Source: Onchocerca lupi
Taxonomy: Eukaryota > Nematoda > Chromadorea > Rhabditida > Onchocercidae
Direction: 5' to 3'
Length of the DNA: 64,000 nucleotides
Assembly (NCBI GenBank): GCA_028564675.1
Contig: JAOVVO010000131.1
Location: forward strand, 62,001-126,000
Positions 1 through 14,700 of this stretch are shown here, one piece after another (positions within the stretch are counted from its first letter, which is position 1; every line of letters starts with the position of its first letter). The translations under genes were made by a program, and so were the position numbers. The notes under the pieces are model-generated. The model saw only the letters and a program-made list of their open reading frames with translations, ran no database searches and was not told the DNA's origin.

Positions 1-40
1 ATGAAAGTTTTTCATTAACAAAATTAGAACGAAAATACAG

Positions 41-2151
41 ATATCATTATCGACGAGTGAAATCTCGTTGACAGATAATGGAAAGGTGGGGATACAGGTA
101 AGAAGTTGCAATAAATAAAATGATCTGATAAGAAGGGAAATTAATGAAAAATGTCAATAATGAGAATTGCATTTTAAAATTGAATTTTCCCGATAAAATT
201 TAAATTTGATCATGAAAACTGACATGAAAAGTGAAGTGTATACATTTTTAAAATCATTATCAGTAATCAGTGATTTATTTGCAGTATGAGAGATTTCAGT
301 TCAGATTATTGGATTTAGAAAAATTACGATACACTGATTGTAATTTGATTCATGATGATAACTAACGCAACAATGTAATTGTTTGTAATTTGGATTTTAA
401 ATTATTATCAATCAGTAATTATAATGATCTATAGGACTATATTTCATCTTGTATTTTTTAACTGCATTTAGATCTCTCTTATGAATATTTAAAAAATATT
501 TTTAAAAAAATAGAAATTTTTGAAAATATCGAGTAATTTTTAGTTTTGGATTGAAATGAAAGCTTTTGTTATAAAATGCCTGATTTATAAGATTATGCTA
601 TGATCATTATAATATTTGCTTATTTTCCTATACAGAAATCAAATTTTAAAATATATTCATGGAATGCCGAGATGGAGATAATGAAACATATAAATAAAGA
701 TTGGAAAATTGTTATGTAAGGGTTAATTTAAAATATCTTGAATTATTGAACTCACTCATCTATATGTTTCTGGATGTAAATAAATTTGCTTTCTTTCAAA
801 ATTCTATTTTGAATTTACAGGAATAAAACTCATATTTTAAATCACTTTTGCTATGTCGAATTATTTTGTGCAGAATAAATTTTTCATATTACATTAATTT
901 CATAATTAACAGGAATTAGTAGATTTTTGTGATTCTACTCTGGAAATTTCAGATTTGTTTCGAAAATTCCAAGTTTTACTTGGAACTCTTAAACCTTCAA
1001 AATCTTCCTCTATCACTGGCTCTTAAATTGGACTTCATTTTCATTTAAAATAGTTTGTTTTAGCTACATCATCGTTAATTGATCAGTTTATCATTCAATG
1101 ATTTGACAGTATTTCTTCATTTTACACAGATTGGACAATAGGATAAAATATGCTAAAAAGAAGAAAAATGCTTTTGCTACAATATCTATAAATTCAATAT
1201 CAAAAAAAAAAAAAAAAAAAAAAAAATTGAAAATCTAATAAATTTCGAACTTGCTTCAAATAATTTTGTGCTAATTTTATTATTAAGTTAAGCTAATTCA
1301 TGTTGATTTCTTTGTAATTGACATATTAATCAGATATAAAATCAGTTTAAAAATCACTTAATAACAAATGATCATTTGTAAACAATAATTAACAAATAAT
1401 CAATAGCAAACAATCAAAGAATGGATGAAATTAGCAGAATATTTTTTTAAAAGCGATATTTTCTATCTATTTTAATATTTTAAAAAGTTTTTGTTCAGTC
1501 CTGTCCTCTACAAATGGCTAATAAACTGGCTACTAAATGATCGATGCGATACTAACGACACCTGTTTGGTGACAAATTTCCATTCATTTTAATTTTTTTC
1601 AAAAATTATTTTTCTACATTTTTCCTCTTTTAATGTTTTAATATTGTTGCACTCTTAATCAATTCATGTGGCTATGCTCTTGATATAAGTTTGACGCCAT
1701 ATCAGACAAAAATATCAGATATCAGACTTTTGTGTCCAATGATGACTCATTTCGTCTTCAGCCTTTTAACATTTTCATTTTATTCAATGAATAAATTTAC
1801 TTTTATTAACAGTCGAATTTAAATTTTCACTTTGATTATCAAAAATTCGCACTTTAAATTAGAATCAGAGATAAGTATTGAAATATAGTCAGAATGTTTT
1901 AATTATCAATTATCATAATGATATATATATTTATAATTAATGTTCATAATATATATATTCACAATTAAATAGATGCTAAAATTCCATTTAAAAACTTTTC
2001 ATAACTATTTTTCTTCTAAATAAAATCAAATGAAAGTATGTTTTGCTTGAAAAAGTTTCATTTTCTTCGTTTTTTTCTTCTCAGCAACAACAAAGCCTTA
2101 ATGATAATCGGATGCTTATCATATTGGTGGAACATTGTACCGGCCTCTTAA
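41..2151 (+). CDS. 3' end of an unidentified gene (partial, three exons)
   Basis: I do not recognise this gene. Three coding-like exons can be joined in frame: 41-97 (acceptor tacag, donor gtaaga), 636-715 (acceptor tacag, donor gtaagg) and 2085-2151 (acceptor ctcag, stop TAA). Phases agree (0, 0, then 2) and give 67 residues. The middle exon reads KSNFKIYSWNAEMEIMKHIN and onward. The last ends in ALMIIGCLSYWWNIVPAS, a short hydrophobic C-terminus that could be a membrane segment. An AATAAA hexamer (2150-2155) overlaps the stop codon. The 5' part must lie outside the window. Joining 41-97 directly to 2085 in another frame also stays open, to a stop at 2157-2159, so the model is not unique. 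Base content is richer in G+C than the surroundings. Confidence 0.4.
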
Positions 2152-2777
2152 TAAACTAACTAAAATGTACAATTTTTAATCCAAGATTACATCTGTGTAT
2201 GGATGTGTGTATTGAATGTTTATATTTAGCTATATTTGTGCGAAAAAAAAAAAAACTCGAGCAGAAATTAATTTTCAGAAAATGTGGTATTTTATGAAAA
2301 AATCGTGAAATAATGCTATTAACGAGCGTTTTTCCTTTTTTTCATCACTTTCATCTGATTCGGCAATTTCTTGATGTTTTAATTCCTTCCGTATTTTTTT
2401 ACTTTTTTATTTTATTTCTTTTTGCAAAAAGGACGGCATTCAAAAGGAAAAATGATGCGTCGTTTACCGCAAAGGAACTAATTTTTGTCGTAAATTTTTG
2501 AAATTTTATCATTAAATTTATAGTAGCTGGCTATTGTTTACAATAACAACAACAACAACTACTGCTGCTGCTGCTGCTGCTATTCCAACAATTATCACAT
2601 GGTAGTGAAAAGCGCAAATGTAACTTACAAATCCGCCCATTTTATCATTTATTAATTGCTAGTTGTTTTTGCTATATATTTTGTCGAGCTGAAGAGATAT
2701 TGCTAGATATATTCATTTCATTCTTCATTCGAAACCAAAATTGTTGCTTTTCTCCCACCATTTTGAAATTCGTCAAA
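2152..2777. other. Intergenic spacer and presumed formin promoter region
   Basis: No coding exon is visible between the left-edge gene and the formin start. The stretch is strongly AT-rich with T-runs and one simple repeat near 2544-2582. No TTTCAG-type acceptor lies close to the formin ATG, so spliced-leader addition to this gene is not supported by the sequence. Confidence 0.5.
2541..2586. repeat. Compound trinucleotide repeat (AAC)n then (CTG)n
   Basis: About five AAC units are followed by about seven CTG/GCT units, roughly 200 bp before the formin start codon. This is a simple-sequence repeat with no coding frame supported around it. Confidence 0.85.
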
Positions 2778-5700
2778 ATGGACGACGAATTTAACGATGC
2801 ATTATTGTTAGAAGAAATTCAACGCTGTCCTGGCAAATATTTCACGCAATATCTTTATGGTACGTTTTTTGTTTAATTTTATCGTAAAACGAACTAGGTT
2901 TTATATTTTATGAGATAATGCGAATGTTATTTTAAAATATTTAAATGGTTGACAAAAATTCGATAGATATTTAAAATTTCAAAAGGTTCGATTTACTTTT
3001 ACTTCTTATCTATTTTTTATTAAATGATAATGATAATAATGTTAAAATGCTAATAATAATCTCATATACTTCTTATATAATGCTAATAATGATAATGAAA
3101 CGATGACCTAAAGTTTTATTTTAAATTGACTTTTTTAAAAATTAAGTTTTTGGATTTTCAAAATGTGAAATATGTGTATGCATTATATTTTTTATGATAA
3201 TATATATGCTTTTTAATGATTTCCATTTTTCTCAATCATAAAATTTTCCAAATTATTAAAGAAAACTTTTTAATACATTACTTGAAACGTAAATCATAAA
3301 ATTCAAGCTTAATATCTTAACACATCATCCATTATTATCATTGATGGTTGACAACCTGCCCGAGAATGATCTTAAGATTGATCAATTGGCTCGTAATTTT
3401 CAGACCGGAATTCAGATTCTCAGATCGGAATTCAGAATCCTCACTTATATTCACTTGCTCGATACTTTCATTCAATTAATTAAAATAAAAGATTACAAAT
3501 ACTTTGAAAAACAAAATTTTCGCAAGTTCATATGATTTATTAAGAAATTATAAAATAAAAATAAGTCAATGAATTGCAAACAGACTGTTAATTATTTGTT
3601 TACTGTTTATTTTTCGTTTATTAATTTGTTCTTTTTCCTTTTTAATTACCCTATTTATAGTTTCTACTACTTTTGCAGTTTGTATGAAAAGCTTTTTTAT
3701 CTCATAATTTTGTTTAGAAATTATTGCAATCATTTAACTAAATCGTTAAATTGAAAAGAAAAGTACGAAAAGAAATGGAATGCTGAATTGTTCAAATTTT
3801 ATAACAAATTATTCGTTCGAGAAGTGAAGGGAAAAAAACAAAAAAAAAAAACGAAATGATTTCGATGATTTATTAGCGATCCGTAAAGCAATTATTTGCA
3901 ACTTTTTTTTCTTACTTTTTCAATCAAGATTTATCAAATAGATAAAAGGTACAAAGTGCAATGCTTAGTTCTATTCCCTTTTAAATTCATATAAATTTGA
4001 TAGATTTGCAAATCTCAGACTATAAGAAATTAATCAATATTTATCATCTGGAATAAATTATTTATACGTATAATCGTTATTGTTATAGCAATGATAACAT
4101 ATTCATGATAAAATCAATCTATATCGTGAAATTTTAATTTATTAAAATATATAATCTTGAAGATTAGAACAAGTGCATCTTTTGCAGTACGATTCTCATA
4201 TTTTTATTATAATTGTCGAATATCTGTCTCTAATCATATCATGCATGATTTCCACTGATAAAACTATTCTGAAATTGATTAATACAAAATGATATAAAAG
4301 ATTTGATGATATTAGCATGAATCAGTAAAATTACGCCTATAAGCTAAAGCAAACAAGCTTCATCTATAATTGAAAGAAAAAAAAAAGGAAAATTTATTTA
4401 GCAAATTAAATGGAATTATCATACTTCATGACAAGAGAATGTGCTAATCTTTAAAATTTTCCATTTAATTCGATTCGTTTATTGAGTATTCATCATTTTA
4501 ATGGTAAAATTTGTAGCATATTTTTGGAATAAAATTTTTTCTAATAATAAATTAAAATTATAGATATTTTACCATCCTTATCTTCAACAAATACAGGAAA
4601 AATAACCTAAAATTGTTTGAACAGTTTATTCTTTTCCTCTTCAAATAATCAATCGATCAATCAGTCAGTTCAACAAAAACGAATGAAATGCGCAATCAAC
4701 ATTTGAGCTATTTTTTTGATATTTTATTGCTTTTTTCTTATTTGTCTAATAAGAAAAAATGCTCAATTATTATTAAGCAAATAATAGTATCAACTAACAA
4801 ATGAATTGGAAGGAATTTAGTAAATATTTTTAAGCGAATATTCGCATTTATAGTGACAAGAAAGAATGAGAAACAAAAAAAAAAAAAACCGGGAAAAATG
4901 TTTCAAAAAAGTTTGCAAAATTGTTTAAATGCTGGTTTTGCTACTCGTTTTTGTTGTACGTACTAAATAATTGATCGATTGATCCATCATTTAGTAATGA
5001 TGTTGACTGATTGATTGTTTGTCTCGAAAAAAATTTCTATCATTTCCCAACTATCATCTCGAAGAAATGCAGAGATCAAGTTACTCGAGAAGGAAAAAAA
5101 AGGAAAGAATGCTTAGAAGAACTGTTTCAACAGGCATACTTTCATCTTTTTATATATAAGTTGAAAATACGACTGCAAAACAGAAATTTACATAGGTTAT
5201 AAATTCAGTCGCAAAATAGAAATTTGATCATGAAAATGTAAAATTTCTTTATATATTAATTTTATTCGCTTTAAAAAAAAAAAAAAAAAAAAAAAAACAC
5301 TTTTTTCATTTTTTGCTCAATATTGATGGTATTATGGCCGTAAAAAAAAGTTATATTGAACTGGAAGATAGTTCATATAGGTAGTACTGTAGAATAATAT
5401 TCAATCAGTGAGCCTTATCAAATCACGAGAATTTATGTTTTAAAATTTCATTTATTAATTCAGAAATCAAGACAATCACAACAGAATGCAGAAACAAGAG
5501 ATGAAATTCCTTACTTATTTTGATTTTGAAAAATAAATTAATTTACTTACAGTTGAATTTCCTTCAAATTCAAATAAAATTTTCCACGCTTCACATAACA
5601 TTTTTTATACTTTACTGTAACAATCAGATGCGTTCAACTAGAAAACAATAAAACTTAACTTGAAACATCCGACTGTATAGTAAAATATTCAATATTATGT

Positions 5701-8700
5701 GAAAACATGGAAATTTGATAAATGAAGAAAAATTTATTGAAAAATGATAGAAATTGAATTTTAAATAAGAGCATTAAGTAATAATTAATTTTTTGAGAGA
5801 AAAAAGAACTCAAAATTCGAAAAATCGCTTAATCTATATTATTTATCCATTTAATTCGCAGAACTGTTGAATTTTAGAATTAATAAATGAAAAAAAAAAA
5901 AAGCTAAATGAGAAAAAAAAGAAATAAAATCAATAAATAAAAGATATTTAGGCTGATAATATGCACTTGAATATTTTTCAGACTCAATTTTATACTTGCA
6001 AAATGTTTTTATATGAACTTCATTAAATAAAAACTTCGTTCATAAGTAATCAAATAATTTTTTAAAAAGTTAAAATATCTATGAAAATTTATTTTTGATT
6101 TCAGGGACGGATACAGTTGGCATAGTCGACCTATTAAATCGACTGATACAAAGTAAAAACGGTTTCGAACTTTCAATTGAATGTCTTTCTTCTTGGCAGG
6201 TTTCAATTTCAATTTAATTTCAATTTCACTTCCTACTTTCTCCTTCTCAACCTCTTATCCTAAATGTACTAAAATCTTGTTCCATTTTTATGAAATTTTT
6301 CATTTCAATAATTAAAAATGAATAATTTTATTAAGAAAGTAAAATTTGATTAAGAATTATAAATGACTGATAAATTCTAAAAATATATTCAGATAAGCTA
6401 GGAAGTTTACGGATATAGGCTTGTCAATTTATTGTCAACTTGTTAATTTATTACCAGCTTATCAACTTGTCAATAATTTTCACGACTCAAAGTTCAAAAT
6501 TATGTCATGATATTCTACAAACTATAAAACAATTAAGTTTCAGTTATATCAGTTTCTTCAGAAAACATAATCCAGAAAGCATGATTTTCTTCTGTACTTC
6601 AAATTTGATTTAAAAAAATTTGACAAAAATTTCACTTCATGAAAAAAGCATTCGTATATCTTCTAGCGAATCTGATAAAATTTCCTGAATTTTGCGGTCA
6701 TAATTCCAGAAAATTTCAGGATCTAATTGGTGCAAATTATTGTTTGGAACCAATTTCAAGTGAACTACAACAAACTGAAAGCGCACAACTCATATGCTTA
6801 TGTTTAAAATTTCTCAATCGCTTATTGGAATATTCGCCAAATTCCATAGCTCGGATACGAATTGATCATGAATTGAAAGGTAAACTATTGATGGATCAAT
6901 TTTGAAATTCATTCTTTCCAAAAAATTCGTTCTTCAGTTATGATATAAAATAAATAATTAAGTAATCAGTCTTTTTTCTATTTTTTTTTTTTTTTGTAAC
7001 TTCAAATCTAGGACAAAAAAATTAGCAATTATTGTCAGAGATTGAAAACTTGATATAGAAGTTTGTTCAAGAATCGTTGAAATTTTTCAAGTTTTATCAT
7101 ATCGATCCACTTTTCTCAAAACTTAAAAGCAGTAGTAGCAGTAGCAGTAGTGCTATTACCTTTACTATTGAACTTTACTTTTTATTATTGAACGTAGTAA
7201 TAATTATTACTTTTTAATAATAATTACTACGTTCTTACTCTCTTTCTTGGAAGGGTTTAAGTATTAATATTGTTTTATCTGTGGATTTTCGATTTCCCAT
7301 TCGGAATAAATCAATACAAAATAATCTACTCTACCTTGATCCATTGAATTTGCTAAATTAAAATATCTTTTAATCTAAAAGACCGCATTAGAGAATTTTG
7401 AGGGCCATCAAATGTGAGATCTTCAAATGCGGTCAAGAGTGCATTTCATTTCTACATTTACCTCTCGAAAATTCAACAACCTTTTCTTTCTTTATTAAAT
7501 CATTCATTATTAAAATTTACCTTGATTTTGTTTGATGTCCTTCATCTGATTGCTTTCATTTAATAAAAATTAACAAATTCTTCAATTTATCTTATTTCAG
7601 TATCGGCCCCAATTGCTTTATGAGAATTTTTTCTTCAATGTAATACATTCACGGAAAATATCGGTTCAAATATTTAAAAAATGAATGATTTATAATTATT
7701 ATTATTCCCGGAAAAAAATGACCCATTTCAAAATTTAAATTTTTAAACTAAATTAACAACATTTATTTTTGTCAAAAAAAAAGCCGAACAAAAGTTTCAA
7801 TTGTAAGGGAAAATTCAATTTAAGAAAATTATTTTTAGTGCTTCGAAATTTTAATATCTTGAATAAAATGAAAAATTCAATATTTAAAATCTTAAACTTT
7901 TTTAAAAAATTCTAAACATTTTTGTCATTTATTTGCAAGAATTGAGATTGCCAATTCCGAGTAATTTTTTAGTCCTAAATTTCGTAATGAAGGGAAAATT
8001 GCAAAAATATTAACAATATTATTAATTCGAGCAAATCTTAATTTAAAATACTTTTTTTTATTTTCAAGCTGGGAATTAGGGAATGGAAACATATTTAATG
8101 GTTATAAGATTATGTCAATTATTTGCTAATGTAGTTAAAAAATAATCAGTTTTATTATTAGATATACTTCCCATGATTTACAATCTAATTTTAAAGTTTG
8201 ATTTTGTCTCGATTTTTTGTTGAGCTTAATTTCTAAATATATTTCAGTTTTAATTTTATTATCATAAATGCAGAATTTCTAATGCTGATTTCCTATATTG
8301 AACACGAGCTCATTCCTTGATTCTTCCATCATAATGCTCTTTATCAGCAGCTTTAAATAAACTTGATATTTGAATTCTTTTTCACTTAGTCATCGATCCT
8401 CATCAATATTCCAAAAACCCGTAGAAAACATCACTTCCATCTTCTTTTAGTTTTAGTTGATGATATTTGTCTTAATTTAAATTTCTATTTTAAAGCATCT
8501 ACAGTAATTTCGTTTTTTTTTTTTTTTTAAGGCTTCAATTATTTAAAGCAATTTTGCTTTTTTCTTCGAGCAGTTAATTTTGCTACATAAATTTCTGATA
8601 TCTGAAAATTTTTAAAATTAAAAAATACATCAAAAGGCATTTAAAAGCTTGAAAATCTTATAAAATAACTTTAATTAAAGCTTAAAGATTCTAATATCGA

Positions 8701-11700
8701 AATCTTCAGAATATATTTAATTCTTTTCTGTCGCCATCAGTCAGACTGTTGAAAACTTCTGTATCTTTCCATTTCTTCTTATCAGTCTTCTTTACAAAGC
8801 ATATTCAATAATGATTGTTAACTAAATAAAATGGGAATGATTCAGTACGAGTGGCATTTTCACATTAGACATTCTGATTATTTCTTTTTTTTTTTTTTTT
8901 TTTTATATCATATCTAATACATATTTATGATATGATCATGCCACAATAACTCCATCTTTCTCCGTTCTTCCAGATTTATATGGAAATTATCACTTCCAAC
9001 CATCTGAATCATTTCATTGTTCAGTCTCATCTGAACATTTTTTATCTTCCTCTTATAAAATTTAATTTTAGAAAATAAAGTTTTTTAAATTAAGGCTCTC
9101 TGACCAATCAAAAGGGTTGAACAACCGCCTAATGATAAGTATGATAAAACCTTTCAATAATATTCAAATGATTAACAATGATGAGCATCCTTTTGATGAC
9201 AGAGCAATCTTTGAAATATGAATTCTTTCAGTCATTTGTCAATTCATTGCAAATACCCTCATCAATTATTAAATGTCTTGTCAATTCTGTTTGAAAAGTG
9301 GTCATTCAAAATTTTGTTTTGGAATTATGATCGATTTCTCATCATTTAACCTGTCTGATTGAATATATAGTTGAAATTTTGTTAAATGACAAAAAAAGTA
9401 TGAAGTCAAAATATAAGAAAACTAATTTTGATGATTCGAATAAAAGATTTTTAACTTGTCAATTAAATGTTGATTTAATAATCATAATTTATATATGAAG
9501 TAACTAATTACATTATGTCTTTTATGGACGTGTACATAAATTCAGTAGAATAGCTTCGCTGCTGATATCTAGTGCTTTTTTTAGAATCCTCAATTTTTTA
9601 TACAGGAAATTTTCATAGCTTCATATTTTACGTGCCCTTATCGCTGATTTGCCCTGCTATTTTGATGTTCTGAAATAATTTAAATCTTGTGAAATCTCGA
9701 AAAGTTAAGATACATCATTAATCATTGGCACGTTTTGAAAAAAAAAAAATGAAATTTTGAAGAAAAATCATTCAATCGCTGAATAAAGTTGAAAATTTAA
9801 TTTTCTTATTAAAAGAAAATTTTCTTGACAAATTACTAGTAAACAAAATTTCTAAATTTATTTTCATTTTCGACTATGAGAAAATCAATAATTTATTAAT
9901 GTATAAACTAGCGTTATTAACAATAATTTGTTTATTAAGAGAAATGTATATATTAGTAAGATTTTTTTCTTTTTTTATTGAGATTAAGAGCTTAGAAAGT
10001 ATAATTTTTCTAAAAAGCAGTTTGTCAGACATATCCATCATTCCAATCAATTTCGGGACAATGCTCTGTTGCAACTGTCATTTTTCATTTGCTATCGTAA
10101 ATTTTTCTTCTTGAAAATCGAATAAAAAAATGCATAAAAATCAAGCGCTAATTTTTTAATGCGTCTATTGCTATAGGATGTGATGATAAGGTTAGAATCC
10201 AGCTATATTTAATATTGAGTAAATGAATAAATTTCGAATATCTAAATACTTAATTCCGAGTTTTATTTCGTATACTACAAATTTCATTTAGAAATTCGGT
10301 ATTTGTTTTTGTATACAGGGACATATGCAAAGATATAGAAAATAAGTCTAGTTCTAAATAAAATGCCATAGTGACGATTTTTTCCTTTTTTTTTTTTTTT
10401 TATGAATGGCATTGTTTGAATCTTATCGATAATACCATCACTACACATATTTCTCTTCTGCTCCGTAATTTCTTGATTGAAAAATATTTATTTTTATGAG
10501 ATGCATTAACATTTAAGTATTAATTTACGATAAACATTTGTCGCATGCACATTTCATGAATACTTAAATAATTGCAGTCCACTGTAGATATTTATATTAT
10601 TGATAATGATTATTATCTGTCTTCGAATAATAAATATCGTTCCAACTATGCAATCGAGTTTCAGCCAATCTGCTCTATTTTATTGTCATTTAATGTGACA
10701 ACCAGAAAATTTATTGTCATCTTATGTTATCTGGAAAAAATATCCGAACGAGAAAGAAATGAATGTTCATGCTCTTTTTATTGTTTTTCGCTTTTTTTTA
10801 CTTTAAAATCTTTGAAATGATTGAATGAGTCTGAGGAGAATTCGAGATGACTTCTTTGTGAGACAATCAAGAGTTGTCATATAATTACAACAATTAAAAA
10901 TATGAAGAAACATAGTAATAAAGGACAATTAATAAGTATAACTAGGTAACAAGTACAAGCTGTGCTATTCTTTGAAATTTAGCAACTAATAAAATTATAA
11001 AAATATGCTTTTATTTATAAATTTTATTTTCCAACGATTTTTTTCTTCTTTTTTATTATATGGAATTTCGCTGCTACTTGCATAAATGGAGTTTCGTAAA
11101 TTGGAATTTTATTTCTGAAAATAATAATCCATGAATTGTAAAATAGACTAATTCTGAATTATTTATTTCCATAAAATATAACCTTGAATCATAACATTAA
11201 TCTTCTTATTCAAAATATCATGTCCGCTAAAAATGAGAATAGCCAAATGGTAATTATTCTTGCATTCTAATTTGAATAATTTCAGAATTGAACGTCAGTG
11301 ACCGTGTCAACGAAATAAGGTATGATATTTTATTTATACTTTTTAAATTAGTATTTTTTACTTTTTCCTTTAATTTTTATCGTCGTTGTAACCTTTTTTT
11401 CTGATTTTTTTTTCTTATTTCGGTGGACAAAAATTTGAAATGTCATTTATCAACTTCACTTTACTTAACGATATCATTCCATTCGTCTGATAAAAGAAAA
11501 AAAAAGAATAGTTTGAAATGTTTAGTCTTATTTGATGTTAGAATCTATTATGATAGGTCTTGTCAGAATCTTTTTCACATCCGTGAACAGGCCATTCTTT
11601 TTTTCAAAGAAGCAAATGAAATAAATCGCTTTGTGTAGAATCGCTGATTTAACATGTTCGTTAAAAATTTCTGGTTTAATTTTAGAATCATCTAACTTCT

Positions 11701-14700
11701 ATTCATTCAAATTAGTCTAGACATTTCAAAATAAAGTGGATTAGAAAAAAACTGATTGTTATAAGTCGTTTTTTTTTTTTTTTTTTTTCATGTTAATATT
11801 GCCATCTTTCAAGCGTATAAGAGAATCAAGTAAATCGATTAAATGTAATGATTAAATTATGATTTTCTGATTTTACTTTTCCCAAGCCTATAAATGATAT
11901 CCCTAGATTCCTTATCACATCTTCCTACAATGTAATCAGAAGCTATTATTTTGCATTATCATTCCTTCATTTCTTCATCATTACTTCTTTATCAATTGCC
12001 ATCCTTTATAAAATACCAATATCCATTTTCTTAATTGTTTATTTCCCGCATTGATTTGTCGATCTGAATAACTCGTCTATCTCTCAAACTAAAGTACTAC
12101 TTTCTTGAATAAATTTTGCACAATAATATTTCGATTTTTGGCTCTCCTTAAAAGTACTCAATCTGTCACTGTAAACAATGAACTGATGGTACTATGGTAA
12201 GCAAACATTTCTGGTTTTGACATTTTCCTATCTCAAATATTATTTCTCCCTTTACCATCATTAAAAGCTAATTTTATTTCAATAAGAGAGTCCAAGTTTG
12301 GGGCTAATTTTGGAATTGAGCAAATTAAATGATCCATGCATCAGATTACCACGAATGGTATAGCATTTTTCTGCTTTGCCAATAAGCATTACTTAGTTTC
12401 AGTGTGATCGAAATCAGAGGAAAATACTTCTAAATTTTTTTTTTAATTTTACAATTTGTTGAATTTTCGACTTTTTTTGTGGGGATTATTTTCATTTTGA
12501 AAAATATACAATTTCTTTAAATGGTTAATGGATGTAAGTATGTATATAGTTTTTACAAAATTATGCAATTGTGTCATTTTCCAAATATCATGAAAATTTT
12601 CGCGTTAATTGTAATTTTAAATTTGCACTTTTTTAGGTTTCATTTTTTTGAAACACTAATGAAAAATCCATTTACTAAATTTTCACTCCATACTGCTTCA
12701 TTAATAAATTAATTTTGTGCAATTAGAGTAGTTTTAGTAACTGAGGTAGTTGATTGTTTAAATGGACTGTTTCGATAATTGTTATCTGAGTTGACTTTTT
12801 GAAAAATATTCCTGTAAATTCATATCCGAACATGCAATCGGCAAGTGGATTGCTTTTCACACAGCATTTCGTAAATAATTTTATTGATTAATAAAAAATA
12901 TTTAAATCTTTTAATCATAAATAATTTATTAAATAAACTGTTGAAAATGAAGTAAACAATTAATATAGATACATTGGCATTTAAAAAGCTTTAGAATGTA
13001 GTGAAAAGAAAAAAAATTGGAAAGAAAATTCTTTCAAAATTGAGCAAAAAAATTTATTCAACTTTTTTTCTTTATTCTGATTTTAATAATTTTTTAAAGA
13101 TGTTTGATCAATGAAATCTTTACATATACAAACAATTTTAGACTTCCTCTTCCTATAATAAAATTCATTCTTTGAAAGATGATTTCAATAAAGCAATCAA
13201 TTGATATTCTCTTCAAATAACTGTATAATATACTTTTCACATATCCTTGAAAGCTTATATAAAAGATAGCTATTTACTAAAATTGATGCGGAAAAGCTCA
13301 TCTGCAAATATTTGTATTCTTTCCACTTTATGATGTTAGATTTTATGACTATTATATGATTGTGTTATGTGATTTATATCACTTTGACAGACCACCTATT
13401 CAAGTTTATTTTAATAACGCCGACTTTTGTATTAGTTGAGAGAAAAATTTCATTTAAAAATACTTCAAAATTTTTACGTTCATTTGCTTTATTTCTTCAT
13501 TCTTCTTAGTTCCTGAATCTCTGCATTATACAAGTTTTTTTTTTCTTTATTTGATTATACTATTTCAAAAAGAGAATTCGTTCCGCATTTTGCAGTTGAT
13601 TTCAAAGATACCTTAAAAATTTAGCAATAAAAGGACATATAACGATAGATTTGTTATATGAATCATTTTTACCTTTTTTTCACTTTCCTTTTAAGCTAAT
13701 ACTGTGGATTTTATTTCTCTTTAAAATCAACATAGTATATATTGTTGGTTTTGTTCAATAGTACAAAATTACGTATCATAGTTATGAAAAATTTTATTGA
13801 ATTCACAAGAATTTACTGAGAATTTGCTAAAAATTTTTTTTGTATTTTATTTTAAATTCTTAGTTTTATTCGAAATATTAGCTATTAAAATTGTCAACAA
13901 TTAAAACTAATGAATAGGCTAAAAATAATTAAATTTTACTTGATTGAAAGCAAGAAAAACCATTTTAAAATAATAATTTATAATTTTTTGGATAATGATA
14001 TATTAATCGTGATTGATTCCTCTATTGGTATAGATTTTTCTCATCGCTGAGCGATTCCATAAAATTTATAGCTCATTTTTCTTGCAGAATTTAACGATTT
14101 TATCCATCGAAACGTTTTAATTAACTCTCTTTTATCACTTTATCAGTGATTTTAACTATCGGATTTTCAGCAGTTATCACTATGGAAGCGTTTGCTCGAT
14201 TGACATGCCTGAAAATTTGAAACATATATTTTAGTTAAATTAGAAGATTTCATAATTTGAAACAAAATTAATGAATTATCCAATATAAGTTGAAACAAAT
14301 TCAATATCAAAGGAACAAGTTACCGAATATCAAATGAAATCAGTAATTGCTCATTTAATTTCTAAAATTCGAGCCATTTGAAAGAATTTTTCGAAAAATT
14401 GCTTGTTAGATATGCGATTGATAATGGGCTTACACTGAAGAATTCAATGTAAAAGCATGATGGAATTATTTCACATAATAGCAGCAAATTTTTGGTTAAA
14501 AATTTCAGTCAAGGACGAGGTTGAAAAGAGAGAGGAATGAAATTTCAATTTGTTTGCACAATAAATTTAAAGTATGAAAGCAAGCGTGACGGATATCATT
14601 CCTTCATATGACGCAATTTGGGAACAGCAGGAGGGAAAAAGGAAAGGAGGAATAGTGCAGAGAAAATTAAATTTAAACCTGCAATAAAATTCAGTCTTTC

